A DNA stretch of 41,859 bases, taken from positions 1-41,859 of the forward strand of contig CALWBZ010000123.1 of the NCBI GenBank assembly GCA_944376225.1, written 5' to 3'. The notes under the pieces are model-generated. The model saw only the letters and a program-made list of their open reading frames with translations, was not told the origin of the DNA and made no database searches. This stretch comes from an uncultured Clostridia bacterium (lineage in GTDB: Bacteria; Bacillota; Clostridia; Lachnospirales; Bianqueaceae). Of the stretch, positions 17,039-24,636 are shown piece after piece (within the stretch, counting starts at the first letter, position 1; each line of letters begins with the position of its first letter). Both the position numbers and the translations under genes were made by a program.

Positions 17039-18022
17039 ATGTCGAAATTTGGGTTTGGAGGAATAGATAGTATGGCTGGATTTTTCAGTATGGAAGGCCC
17101 ATTTGTCAAATACGGGACGCTGCTTTTTGATATGATTATCCTAAGCGCGGTATGGGCACTGATGGGAGGGATCCTGCCGGTTATGATCCTGCTTTCGACG
17201 GGAGTCCTGGGAATGATACCGCCTGTGGTCGGGCTGATTCTGATTTTTATTTGCCTTCTTCATTGGGCGCCGGCTACCTGTGCCGTGTGCTATACCATGG
17301 GGAAAAAGCAGCGCGGGACGGATACCTACACCATGCGGGACTTTTGGCACGCCTACAAGACGAATTATAAACAGTGCATCCTCTTGGGCCTTTTTATCAC
17401 GATTGTCGTTTGTGTGATCCTGTATAATATTTGGCTCATTATCAATAATCAGGCCAGCTTTGGTTCCGGCACTTATGTGATTTTGCCGCTGGAGGGATTG
17501 GTGGGCATCGAGTTTATCTTTATCAGCCTATATGTGCCCGCGCTGGTCGCTCGGTTTGAGATGAAGACAAAGGACTTTTTTAAGTACGGTTTCCTGATGG
17601 CGAACAAACACCTTCTGACGACGATCGTGCTCGCGGCTTTGTTTGTGGGCGCGGTGTATGTATGTCTGATGGTGAACATGGGTCTTCTGTTTGTGATTCC
17701 CGGCTTATACATGTATATCGCGACGGCCCTGTTGGAGAGAGTGTTCAAGAACTACATGCCCTCTGAGGATGAGGAGTTGGAAGAGGAGGAACTGGAAGGA
17801 TTCAGCCTGGACGCGGAGCGGCAGGCGATCATCAACAGATATATGAATCAGACCCAATATGATTCGGAAGGCGAGTATCGCTATGTAAAAGTCGACGAGA
17901 GCGGCCATGACGTAGTGGAAGAAGACGACTATAAGATCGTCCGAGCGGACGAAGAGACGAAGGCGCTTCCCGAGAATGAGGAGAAGCCTTCTCAGGAAGC
18001 AGATTCAGAGGAAAATCCATAA
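17039..18022 (+). CDS. DUF624 (YesL-like) membrane protein with acidic C-terminal tail
   Basis: The 327-residue protein looks like a DUF624/YesL integral membrane protein. It has about five hydrophobic segments (roughly residues 24-50, 57-80, 110-135, 145-170 and 183-225) and the family-like cytoplasmic segment FWHAYKTNYKQC between segments 2 and 3. Members are often found near carbohydrate ABC transporters but have no assigned activity. Beyond residue 235 there is a strongly acidic hydrophilic tail (EDEELEEEELEG and more) of about 90 residues with no recognised domain. GGCGGGGG precedes the ATG. It has its own promoter and a likely terminator, so it is monocistronic. Function unknown. Confidence 0.8.
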   Translation: MSKFGFGGIDSMAGFFSMEGPFVKYGTLLFDMIILSAVWALMGGILPVMILLSTGVLGMIPPVVGLILIFICLLHWAPATCAVCYTMGKKQRGTDTYTMRDFWHAYKTNYKQCILLGLFITIVVCVILYNIWLIINNQASFGSGTYVILPLEGLVGIEFIFISLYVPALVARFEMKTKDFFKYGFLMANKHLLTTIVLAALFVGAVYVCLMVNMGLLFVIPGLYMYIATALLERVFKNYMPSEDEELEEEELEGFSLDAERQAIINRYMNQTQYDSEGEYRYVKVDESGHDVVEEDDYKIVRADEETKALPENEEKPSQEADSEENP

Positions 18023-18032
18023 GAGAAGAAGC

Positions 18033-18064
18033 AAAGGGCTGGCCCCCAGGGTACGGTCCTTTTT
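18033..18064 (+). terminator. Possible terminator after the DUF624 gene
   Basis: AAAGG (18033-18037) pairs with CCTTT (18058-18062), with an inner CTGG/CCAG pairing, followed by a T-tract at 18060-18064. The stem is imperfect, so confidence is moderate. Confidence 0.5.
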
Positions 18065-18114
18065 ACATAACGAGGCTTGTTGCAAAATATATCCGACATT
18101 TGCTGAAATAGGGT

Positions 18115-18142
18115 TTGCAAAAGAGGAAACATATGGTATAAT
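18115..18142 (+). promoter_or_regulatory. Distal promoter P1 of the NTP pyrophosphohydrolase gene
   Basis: TTGCAA (18115-18120) is 16 bases from TATAAT (18137-18142), and TGG precedes the -10, making an extended -10. It lies in the first copy of the 20-base repeat shared with the proximal element at 18237. Confidence 0.7.
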
Positions 18143-18256
18143 AGGCGCAGCATGAAAGCATTCTCGCAGGAGAGAGACTGCGCTGCGCCCTGAGTTTGCC
18201 GCCAATGGGCGTCAAACTCCGAAGGATGTCATGATTTATGGTATAATAGGCGCAGC
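18132..18256 (+). repeat. Duplicated promoter element with an inverted repeat and hairpin between copies
   Basis: The 20 bases at 18132-18151 (TATGGTATAATAGGCGCAGC) are repeated exactly at 18237-18256, 105 bases downstream, each containing an extended -10. Between them GGCGCAGC (18144-18151) is complementary to GCTGCGCC (18182-18189). A hairpin formed by GAGTTTG (18192-18198) with CAAACTC (18213-18219), extended by CGCC/GGCG, follows. There is no T-tract after it, so it is not a simple terminator. Confidence 0.75.
18237..18256 (+). promoter_or_regulatory. Proximal extended -10 element P2
   Basis: TGGTATAAT, with TATAAT at 18242-18247, is identical to P1 in the -10 region, but no -35 is recognisable at 17 bases (CCGAAG). 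Extended -10 promoters can work without a -35. If active it would start about 43 bases before the ATG at 18297. Confidence 0.55.
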
Positions 18257-18296
18257 GGGACAGCTTTCGCAAATCAAAGGAATGGGGGAGTGAAGA

Positions 18297-18674
18297 ATGA
18301 AGAAAGACCGGGTTTATAACAAACTGGTGAGGGATCGTATTCCGGAGATCATTGAACGAGATGGATATACGCCCTTGATTCGGCATCTGGGCGATGAGGA
18401 ATATTTATATGCCTTGCATGAGAAACTGAAAGAAGAGATGCGGGAATACATGGCGAGCCGCAGCATGGAGGAATTAGCGGATGTGGTCGAGGTCATTAAC
18501 GCGATCCTGGTAGCAAGGGGACTGAACATGGAAGAACTGGAGAATCTCAGGCAGATGAAGGCAAGAACAAACGGTCTTTTCCATGATCGCGTATATCTGG
18601 AGCGAGTCATGACCCGGGAAGAAGCGAAGGAGTATAAAGAAGTTTTGCGGGAGGAAACCGCGTTTTCTGTTTGA
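18297..18674 (+). CDS. MazG-like nucleoside triphosphate pyrophosphohydrolase
   Basis: The 125-residue all-helical protein resembles the house-cleaning non-canonical NTP pyrophosphatases of the MazG/PRA-PH superfamily. The start YNKLVRDRIPEIIE is typical of the group, and the metal-binding helices are seen in LKEEMREYMASRSMEELADVVEVINAIL, where the E-x3-E and E-x2-D residues would coordinate Mg2+. It probably hydrolyses damaged or phage-type nucleotides to monophosphates; the exact substrate is unknown. GGGGGAG precedes the ATG. It is monocistronic, with two tandem promoter elements in the 274-base region upstream and a strong terminator just after the stop. Confidence 0.82.
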   Translation: MKKDRVYNKLVRDRIPEIIERDGYTPLIRHLGDEEYLYALHEKLKEEMREYMASRSMEELADVVEVINAILVARGLNMEELENLRQMKARTNGLFHDRVYLERVMTREEAKEYKEVLREETAFSV

Positions 18675-18686
18675 GTCAGCCGATAG

Positions 18687-18727
18687 GCCGCCGTAAGGGA
18701 AGTACTGCAATCCCTCGGCGGCTTTTT
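18687..18727 (+). terminator. Intrinsic terminator after the pyrophosphohydrolase gene
   Basis: GCCGCCG (18687-18693) pairs with CGGCGGC (18716-18722), with an inner AGGGA/TCCCT pairing, then five T residues. It is a clear rho-independent terminator. Confidence 0.88.
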
Positions 18728-18776
18728 ATCTTTCAAAATCGTCGGTTTCGTTGTCGCGCCGGCGATGATTTTTGGA

Positions 18777-18805
18777 TTGTAAAATACCGGCGAATATGGT
18801 AGAAT
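18777..18805 (+). promoter_or_regulatory. Promoter of alr and the ATP-grasp gene
   Basis: TTGTAA (18777-18782) and TAGAAT (18800-18805) are 17 bases apart, with TGG directly before the -10 making it an extended -10. Confidence 0.75.
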
Positions 18806-18839
18806 ATGAAGCGGAAGTATGGATGAAGGAGGCAGCGGC

Positions 18840-19970
18840 ATGGAAAGCTGGGCAGGGAGAACCGCCGTGGTTGTGGATTTAGACAGGCTGGGACAAAATG
18901 TGGAAAACATTCGGCGCAGGCTCCGTCCCGGCGTAAAGCTGATCGCGGTGGTAAAGGCGGACGGCTATGGACACGGCGCGGCGGGCCTATATCCCGCGTT
19001 GAAACGGGCGGGCGTCGACGCTTACGCGGTAGCGATATGGGAAGAGGGCGCGGAACTTCGTAAGGCCGGCGTAGAAGAGCCCATCATGGTGCTGGGAGAT
19101 ATACGGGAAGAGTGTATTCGAGAGGCCATGCCCTATCGATTGGATTTAACGGTGTTCACCTGGGAAATGGCGGAATATATGGCGGCAGAGGCCAGAAAGC
19201 GGGGAATCCGGCAGCGGGTGCAGATTAAAATCGACACGGGCATGAATCGAATCGGATTCTCGCCCACAGAGTCTTCCTTGCAGGATATCGGAAGGATTCT
19301 CAGGATGGACGGCCTGGATGTAAAAGGAATTTTCACCCATTTTTTTAGAGCGGATGAGGCGGATCATCAAAGCGCTAAAAAGCAATACGATTTGTTCATG
19401 CGCTGTGTGGAACAGCTAAAGACCTTCGAGGTTCCCATACCGATGCTCCACGTGGCGAACAGCCCGGCGATCCTGATGATGGAAGACGTACAGCTTGACG
19501 CGGTACGGGCGGGGGACATCCTGTATGGACTCTCTCCTTCGGATGAGATGGACTGGCCGGCCCAGGGTCTGCGCCAGATCTTAAGCTGGTACACCTATGT
19601 GGTCATGGTGAAGGAAGTACCTAAAGGCGCGGAGGTCGGTTATGGCGGAACCTTCGTAACGCCTAGAACCACCAAGATCGCCACATTGCCCGTGGGCTTC
19701 GCGGACGGGCTGCGGCGGGAGCTTTCCAATCGGGGCAAGGTGCTGATTCACGGCATGGAGGCCCCGATCATCGGAAGGATCTGCATGGATCAATGCATGG
19801 TCGATGTGACGGATATTCCGGGCGTGCAGCGGGGAGACACGGTGACATTGCTGGGGGATCGCCTCAGCGTGCAATGGATGGCGGACATGCTGCATACAAA
19901 TGTCGATGAGATCGTCTGCGGGATCTCCAAGCGAGTCCCGCGATTTTATAAAGATTCCAGGAGGAAATGA
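18840..19970 (+). CDS. alr: Alanine racemase
   Basis: Alr interconverts L- and D-alanine with pyridoxal phosphate and supplies D-Ala for peptidoglycan. The 376-residue protein has the PLP lysine in VVKADGYGHG (Lys39), the substrate-region motif KIDTGMNRIGF, and the second catalytic base, a tyrosine in EVGYGGTF (Tyr268). The C-terminal beta domain contains GRICMDQCMVDVTD. All catalytic residues are present. I chose ATG 18840 because GAAGGAGG ends 7 bases before it; ATG 18819 is in frame but upstream of that site. It is followed after 1 base by an ATP-grasp gene, so the two are almost certainly co-translated. Confidence 0.96.
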   Translation: MESWAGRTAVVVDLDRLGQNVENIRRRLRPGVKLIAVVKADGYGHGAAGLYPALKRAGVDAYAVAIWEEGAELRKAGVEEPIMVLGDIREECIREAMPYRLDLTVFTWEMAEYMAAEARKRGIRQRVQIKIDTGMNRIGFSPTESSLQDIGRILRMDGLDVKGIFTHFFRADEADHQSAKKQYDLFMRCVEQLKTFEVPIPMLHVANSPAILMMEDVQLDAVRAGDILYGLSPSDEMDWPAQGLRQILSWYTYVVMVKEVPKGAEVGYGGTFVTPRTTKIATLPVGFADGLRRELSNRGKVLIHGMEAPIIGRICMDQCMVDVTDIPGVQRGDTVTLLGDRLSVQWMADMLHTNVDEIVCGISKRVPRFYKDSRRK

Positions 19971-19971
19971 G

Positions 19972-21006
19972 ATGGCGGATCGCAATTATATTTTTCGGGT
20001 ATTAGCCCATGCCAGTTTTGACAAGATGAAGAGCGCCATAGACGCGGTGCATGAGAAGACAGGAAAGAGTAAGATCCTGATATTCCTGGATATGGCCCAG
20101 TGTACGCTCAGATACGGAGCGGGTTATTATGACTATCAGGTGTTTGCCTTTTATAATCTCACGCCCAAGCAGCGCAGCACCTACGTAACGCGCCTGGTCA
20201 GTAAGAAACTAAACGAGTTTCTCAACGATCCGAAGCATTCTTCCATCTTTGAAAACAAGGATGAGTTCTATACCACGTTCAGGGATTACCTGGGGAGGGG
20301 GTTTATCGAACTGGAGAAGGCCTCTAAGGAGGAAGTAAGAGAATTCGTCAAAGACAGAGAGTGGCTCTTCGGTAAGCTCAAGGATAAAGAATGCGGCATC
20401 GGCTGTGAGAGGATCCGCGTGTCCGATTATCCGGATTTCGACGCTCTGTATCGGTATTTCAAAGAAAAGGGATTCTGTACGATAGAAGACCTGATTATAC
20501 AGCATCCGGCCTTGCAGAAGCTTTATTCCAACGCGGTCAACAGCATGCGGATCATTACGATTTTGGATAACTGGGGGAAGCCGCACGTGGTCTATATCGT
20601 GCAGAAAATGGGCTTGAACGGAAGCATCGTGGATAATAACTGCCTGTTTGCCAGGGTGGATCCCGAGACAGGCAAGATCGCTTATCCGGCGCATTCCGGG
20701 GATACCACCAAGGGCATCGTCTATTACGAGCATCCGGAGACGCATGTTCCGTTAGTGGGGTATACGATTCCCTATGTGAAGGAAGCGGTCGAGATGTGTC
20801 TCAAAGCAAGTCTGGTGGTACCGCAGGTGCGGTATATCGGATGGGACGTGGCGGTGACGGAAAAGGGACCGGTCATCATCGAGGGCAATACCTTCAATGC
20901 CCATGATTTCTGGCAGCTTCCGCCCCACACGCCGGACGGAATCGGGATGCTGCCGGTCATCAAGAAGCTGGTTCCGGATTTCAAATGTCATTATAAGGGG
21001 AAATAA
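19972..21006 (+). CDS. ATP-grasp protein of the sugar-transfer-associated type
   Basis: The 344-residue protein resembles the ATP-grasp family called sugar-transfer-associated ATP-grasp (PF14397-like). The N-terminal 140 residues are helical and charged. The C-terminal half has ATP-grasp features: SMRIITILDN, IVDNNCLFARVDPETGKI, the G-W-D-V-A-V-T-E-K-G-P-V-I-I-E-G-N motif that supplies Mg-binding Glu and Asn, and NAHDFWQLPPH. ATP-grasp enzymes usually join a carboxylate to an amine or thiol through an acyl-phosphate. The substrate is unknown. AGGAGG lies 7 bases before ATG 19972; the longer in-frame start at 19900 lies inside alr. Because it follows alr by 1 base, D-Ala or a cell-wall precursor is a plausible but unproven substrate. 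Confidence 0.82.
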   Translation: MADRNYIFRVLAHASFDKMKSAIDAVHEKTGKSKILIFLDMAQCTLRYGAGYYDYQVFAFYNLTPKQRSTYVTRLVSKKLNEFLNDPKHSSIFENKDEFYTTFRDYLGRGFIELEKASKEEVREFVKDREWLFGKLKDKECGIGCERIRVSDYPDFDALYRYFKEKGFCTIEDLIIQHPALQKLYSNAVNSMRIITILDNWGKPHVVYIVQKMGLNGSIVDNNCLFARVDPETGKIAYPAHSGDTTKGIVYYEHPETHVPLVGYTIPYVKEAVEMCLKASLVVPQVRYIGWDVAVTEKGPVIIEGNTFNAHDFWQLPPHTPDGIGMLPVIKKLVPDFKCHYKGK

Positions 21007-21019
21007 TTTTAGAAAATCC

Positions 21020-21048
21020 TTGCAAATTTGGCGGCGAGCGGGTATAAT
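21020..21048 (+). promoter_or_regulatory. Promoter of panT
   Basis: TTGCAA (21020-21025) and TATAAT (21043-21048) are 17 bases apart. The -10 has the GGTATAATAGG context shared with other promoters here. The predicted start is near 21055. Confidence 0.85.
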
Positions 21049-21080
21049 AGGCCTGCATTGTATTTCATTCGCGAAAAGAC

Positions 21081-21119
21081 GCCGGGAGGTACGCAGAAGC
21101 CTCCGAACGACGGCTTTTT
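21081..21119 (+). promoter_or_regulatory. Attenuator-like hairpin in the panT leader
   Basis: GCCG (21081-21084) pairs with CGGC (21111-21114) and GGAGG (21085-21089) with CCTCC (21100-21104), leaving a 6-base bulge on the 3' side and five T residues at 21115-21119, so it looks like a conditional terminator. The same CCTCC is also complementary to the panT ribosome binding site GGAGG at 21138-21142. This allows an alternative fold that hides the site. I cannot match it to a known riboswitch class. Confidence 0.55.
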
Positions 21120-21151
21120 GACACGAAAACAATAGCAGGAGGATTAAACAA

Positions 21152-21775
21152 ATGAATAAGAACATTTCTGCGAAAACAAGTAGGATGGCACAATTGGCCA
21201 TACTTACGGCGATCATTCTCCTCATGGGATTTACCCCGATCGGGTTTCTGCATGTGGGAGCGGTGGAAATTACATTTATCATGATTCCCGTGATCATCGG
21301 CGCGATCGTGATGGGGCCCGGAGCAGGCGCCTTCTTAGGCGGGATGTTCGGGTTGGTTAGTTTCATCCAGTGCTTTGGCATGAGCGCTTTCGGAGGAGCT
21401 CTATTGGGAATTCAGCCCGTATTCACGTTTCTGATCTGTATGATCCCCAGGATCCTTATGGGTTGGCTTTGCGGCCTGATCTTCCGAGGACTCATCCGAG
21501 TGGACCGGACGAAGTCCAAGTCGGTGGCCTATTGTGTGACCAGTCTTTGCGGCGCGTTGCTGAATACGACGTTTTTTGTGGGCGGCGTGCTTCTGTTCTT
21601 CGGACAGACGGATTATATCATGGGGCTTCGCGGCGGCATGAATCTGTTGGCGTTTATCGTGGCTTTCGTAGGGCTTAACGGTCTGGTGGAAGCAATCGTA
21701 TGCTTTATCGTGGCGGCCGCCATCAGTAAGGCGTTGGATGTGATCATGAAGCGCCAATTTCCGTTGGACGCGTGA
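21152..21775 (+). CDS. panT: ECF transporter S component, probable pantothenate transporter PanT
   Basis: The 207-residue protein has about six hydrophobic segments and the layout of an ECF-type substrate-binding (S) subunit: an N-terminal MAQLAILTAIILLMGFTPIGF segment, the VEITFIMIPVIIGAIVMGPGAGAFLGGMFG motif region and RILMGWLCG. S components bind a vitamin and work with a shared ATPase and T module encoded elsewhere. Pantothenate is inferred from the next gene, the pantothenate kinase coaX, and from resemblance to PanT-type S components. AGCAGGAGG lies 9 bases before the ATG. Expression is probably controlled by a terminator-like leader hairpin. A short terminator-like hairpin follows the stop. 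Confidence 0.78.
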   Translation: MNKNISAKTSRMAQLAILTAIILLMGFTPIGFLHVGAVEITFIMIPVIIGAIVMGPGAGAFLGGMFGLVSFIQCFGMSAFGGALLGIQPVFTFLICMIPRILMGWLCGLIFRGLIRVDRTKSKSVAYCVTSLCGALLNTTFFVGGVLLFFGQTDYIMGLRGGMNLLAFIVAFVGLNGLVEAIVCFIVAAAISKALDVIMKRQFPLDA

Positions 21776-21784
21776 GAGAATGGA

Positions 21785-21808
21785 GCGGAGGAAACTCCGC
21801 CCCTTTTT
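21785..21808 (+). terminator. Terminator-like hairpin between panT and coaX
   Basis: GCGGAG (21785-21790), a GAAA tetraloop and CTCCGC (21795-21800) are followed by CCC and five T residues. No promoter is visible before coaX, so it probably reduces rather than ends transcription. Confidence 0.7.
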
Positions 21809-21830
21809 ATAAGAGAAAGGAAGGGTCAGG

Positions 21831-22595
21831 ATGATCTTTGCGATTGACGTAGGAAATACCCATTTGGTGGCCGGATGCCTGGACGAGACAGGAGCCTATT
21901 ATGTGGGACGTTTTGAGACAGATCTGGAGACGACGGCGGAGGAGTACGCGATTAAGTTTAAGTGTTGGCTGGACATCAACGCCGTCGAGATCGGGGAGCT
22001 GGAGGGAGGGATCATTTCGACGGTGGTTCCGCCGTTGACGACGCCCCTCGTTAGGGCGGTCAAGTATCTGATCGGTAAAGAACCCCTGGTGGTAGGACCC
22101 GGGATCAAGTCCGGACTCAACATCAAAATCGATAATCCGGCCCAGTTGGGAGCGGATATGGTGGCGGGAGCGGTAGCTTCCCTGCATAAGTATCCCGCGC
22201 CTCAGATCGTTTTCGATCTGGGAACGGCGACTACGGCCTCCGTCATCGATAAAAACGGCAGCTTCCGAGGGGTTGTGATTCTGCCGGGCGTGCGAACGGC
22301 TTTGGCGGCATTGTCGGAGCACACTTCTCAATTGCCTCATATCGATCTGACAGCGCCTAAACATGTGATCGGTACCAATACGATCGACAGCATGCGGTCT
22401 GGAAGCGTCTTGGGAACGGCGGCAATGATGGACGGCATCGCGGAGCGTATCGAGGCAGAATTGGGGATGAAAGCAACCTTGATTGCCACGGGAGGCTTGG
22501 CCCAGGCGGTCATTCCTTATTGCCGCAGGGAGTTTATCTTAGACAATCATCTGCTGCTGGACGGTTTGTGGCTCATCTATCAAAAAAATAAATAA
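21831..22595 (+). CDS. coaX: Type III pantothenate kinase
   Basis: CoaX phosphorylates pantothenate, the first step of coenzyme A synthesis; type III enzymes need a monovalent cation and are not inhibited by CoA. The 254-residue protein has the phosphate-binding DVGNTHLVAG at residues 5-14, the GADMVAGAVA segment near 105, FDLGTATTASVID with the second ATPase-fold aspartate, and PGVRTALAALSEHTSQLP near 152. Length is normal. AGGAAGGGTCAGG precedes the ATG. The gene follows the ECF S component, so uptake and trapping of pantothenate are linked. A strong 14-bp terminator follows. Confidence 0.96.
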   Translation: MIFAIDVGNTHLVAGCLDETGAYYVGRFETDLETTAEEYAIKFKCWLDINAVEIGELEGGIISTVVPPLTTPLVRAVKYLIGKEPLVVGPGIKSGLNIKIDNPAQLGADMVAGAVASLHKYPAPQIVFDLGTATTASVIDKNGSFRGVVILPGVRTALAALSEHTSQLPHIDLTAPKHVIGTNTIDSMRSGSVLGTAAMMDGIAERIEAELGMKATLIATGGLAQAVIPYCRREFILDNHLLLDGLWLIYQKNK

Positions 22596-22610
22596 AGGGA
22601 AGTAAAAGGA

Positions 22611-22652
22611 AAAGCACCGGATCCGATTTGAAAAAGGATCCGGTGCTTTTTT
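22611..22652 (+). terminator. Strong intrinsic terminator after coaX
   Basis: AAAGCACCGGATCC (22611-22624) pairs perfectly with its complement at 22636-22649 around an 11-base loop, and the T-run extends to 22652. Confidence 0.92.
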
Positions 22653-22676
22653 AAGAAAATCTTTCGATTTATATGG

Positions 22677-22705
22677 TTGAGTTTTGCAGGGGAATCTGCT
22701 ATACT
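22677..22705 (+). promoter_or_regulatory. Promoter of the MacAB-like exporter operon
   Basis: TTGAGT (22677-22682) and TATACT (22700-22705) are 17 bases apart, with TGC before the -10 making it an extended -10. The start is expected near 22712, 30 bases before the first gene. Confidence 0.8.
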
Positions 22706-22741
22706 GAAGTTGAAATTTTGTAAAGACTGGGGGACAACTAT

Positions 22742-23950
22742 ATGAAGAAGTGGGATCGGATCGTCGCGTTATGTTTGGCGTTTATCCTAGTGTTGGCCGG
22801 CTGCGGAGACGGCGCGGGAGGAGGAACGAACGCGGTATATGTGGACAGTGTGGGGAAACTTGCGGGAGTAAACGGTTTCGCGGGGGTACAAAATCGTTTC
22901 GCGGGCATGGTAGAACCGCAGGCGACCCTGAAGGTCAATCCGGAACAGGGGCGTACCGTAAAGACCACCTTGGTGGAAGAGGGGCAGAGCGTACAGGAAG
23001 GGGACCCTCTTTTCGTTTACGATACGGAGGATATTCGGCTGTCCTTAGAGCAGGCACAGCTGGAGATGGAGCGGTTGGATAATTCGATCAGTACATATTA
23101 CACAGAGATCACGGCGCTAGAGGAGGAGAAGGAAAACGCCTCCGAAGAAAACCAACTGCAGTATACGATCGAGATCCAGAATCGGCTGGCTTCGATTAAG
23201 CAGGGAGAATACGACAAGAAAGTCAAGCAGTCGGAGATCGATAAGCTGAAAGCGCAGATGGAGGGAGATACCGTCTACAGCACCATGACCGGCGTCGTGC
23301 AGGCGATTGACGAGACCGTGCTGGATGGGAACACCACCGATATGTACGGTCAGGAGAAGACCTATATCACGCTGATGGCCGCCGGAGAGTATCGGGTGAA
23401 GGCGAAGATCAACGAACAGAATGTTCACCAGATCATGACCGGGAGTCAGGTGCTGATTCGTTCCCGTGTCTTTGAAGATCAGACATGGTCTGGCGTGATC
23501 TCCGAGATCGATACCAGTCAGACGGAATCGGACAACAATAATAATTATTATTATGGAATCAGCTCGGATTCTTCGCAGACCTCTTCTTCCTATGCGTTTT
23601 ATGTTGTATTGGATTCCTATGACGGTTTGATTCTGGGGCAGCATGTGTATGTGGAACTGGTTAGCGAATCCGGAACGGAAGAAGGAGGCCAGGGTCTGGT
23701 CATTCCCTCTGCCTATTTGCTGCAGGAGGGGAACAATTGGTATGTCTGGGCAGAAAAAGACGGAAAGCTGGAGAAGAGAGAGGTAACCCTGGGAACGTAC
23801 TACGAGGTAGAGGATACGTATGAGATTCTGTCCGGTTTATCGCCGGAAGATTACATCGCGGCGCCTAGGGAGGGGCTTGCGGAAGGGCAGGCCACCACGC
23901 GGAACTATGTTCAGGAGCCGGTATCGAACCAGGAGGTTGTGATGCCATGA
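22742..23950 (+). CDS. HlyD/MacA-like membrane-fusion lipoprotein of an ABC exporter
   Basis: The 402-residue protein is the first adaptor subunit of a MacAB/YknXYZ-like exporter. It has a lipoprotein signal peptide with lipobox LAGC, so Cys21 would be lipidated and the protein anchored to the outer face of the membrane. A lipoyl/barrel-sandwich half follows (TLVEEGQSVQEGDPLFVYDTEDI), then a short helical hairpin (LEQAQLEMERLDNS to KQSEIDKLKAQ), the second lipoyl half (VYSTMTGVVQAIDETV) and beta-barrel domains. An Asn/Tyr/Ser-rich loop near residue 262 is unusual. The stop overlaps the ATPase gene by 4 bases (ATGA). It probably passes substrate or force between permease and cell wall; substrate unknown. 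Confidence 0.88.
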   Translation: MKKWDRIVALCLAFILVLAGCGDGAGGGTNAVYVDSVGKLAGVNGFAGVQNRFAGMVEPQATLKVNPEQGRTVKTTLVEEGQSVQEGDPLFVYDTEDIRLSLEQAQLEMERLDNSISTYYTEITALEEEKENASEENQLQYTIEIQNRLASIKQGEYDKKVKQSEIDKLKAQMEGDTVYSTMTGVVQAIDETVLDGNTTDMYGQEKTYITLMAAGEYRVKAKINEQNVHQIMTGSQVLIRSRVFEDQTWSGVISEIDTSQTESDNNNNYYYGISSDSSQTSSSYAFYVVLDSYDGLILGQHVYVELVSESGTEEGGQGLVIPSAYLLQEGNNWYVWAEKDGKLEKREVTLGTYYEVEDTYEILSGLSPEDYIAAPREGLAEGQATTRNYVQEPVSNQEVVMP

Positions 23951-24636
23951 TCTTGGAATTAAAAGAAATCTATAAGAACTACATGCAGGGGAAGATGGAA
24001 GTCCCCGTATTAAAGAATGTTTCCTTGCAGGTGGAGAAGGGAGACTTCCTTTCGATCATGGGGCCTTCGGGATCGGGAAAGTCCACATTGATGAACATCA
24101 TCGGCTGTCTTGATCTGCCCACCTCCGGGGAATATACTCTGAACGGAGAAAATGTACTGGCCAAGAACGATAGGGAGTTGGCAAAGCTGCGCAATCAGCA
24201 GATTGGGTTTGTTTTTCAGAACTTTCATCTTCTGCCCAGGCAGAGCGCGCTGGAGAATGTGGAGCTTCCTTTGGTATACGCGGGCCGAAAGTCCAAAGAA
24301 CGAAAAGACGTCGCGGCGGAGATGTTGAGAAAGGTAGGTCTTGAGGATCGAATGACTTTTCGCCCCAATCAGTTATCCGGCGGTCAGCAACAGCGGGTAG
24401 CCATCGCGCGGGCCATGGCGAATTCCCCGAGTATTCTGTTGGCAGACGAACCTACGGGGGCCCTGGATACGAAATCCGGCGAGCAGATCATGGAACTGTT
24501 TCATGTATTAAATGAAGAGGGCGTGACCATTATCATGATTACCCATGAGCCGGAGATCGCGGCGCATGCGGGGAGACGTCTCATGATTCGAGACGGAGAA
24601 CTGTTTTATCGAGGCGAGGGGGAAGAGAGATCATGA
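23947..24636 (+). CDS. MacB/LolD-type ABC transporter ATP-binding protein
   Basis: The 229-residue ATPase powers the exporter encoded around it. It has Walker A GPSGSGKST near residue 38, the Q-loop region GFVFQNFHLLP, the ABC signature LSGGQQQRVAIARA, Walker B ILLADEPTGALD with the catalytic glutamate, and the switch histidine in MITHEPE. The GALDTKSG and FHLLP motifs are typical of the MacB/LolD/FtsE class, which drives mechanotransmission rather than conventional transport. It overlaps both the lipoprotein upstream and the second adaptor downstream by 4 bases (ATGA), which suggests fixed stoichiometry. Confidence 0.95.
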   Translation: MILELKEIYKNYMQGKMEVPVLKNVSLQVEKGDFLSIMGPSGSGKSTLMNIIGCLDLPTSGEYTLNGENVLAKNDRELAKLRNQQIGFVFQNFHLLPRQSALENVELPLVYAGRKSKERKDVAAEMLRKVGLEDRMTFRPNQLSGGQQQRVAIARAMANSPSILLADEPTGALDTKSGEQIMELFHVLNEEGVTIIMITHEPEIAAHAGRRLMIRDGELFYRGEGEERS

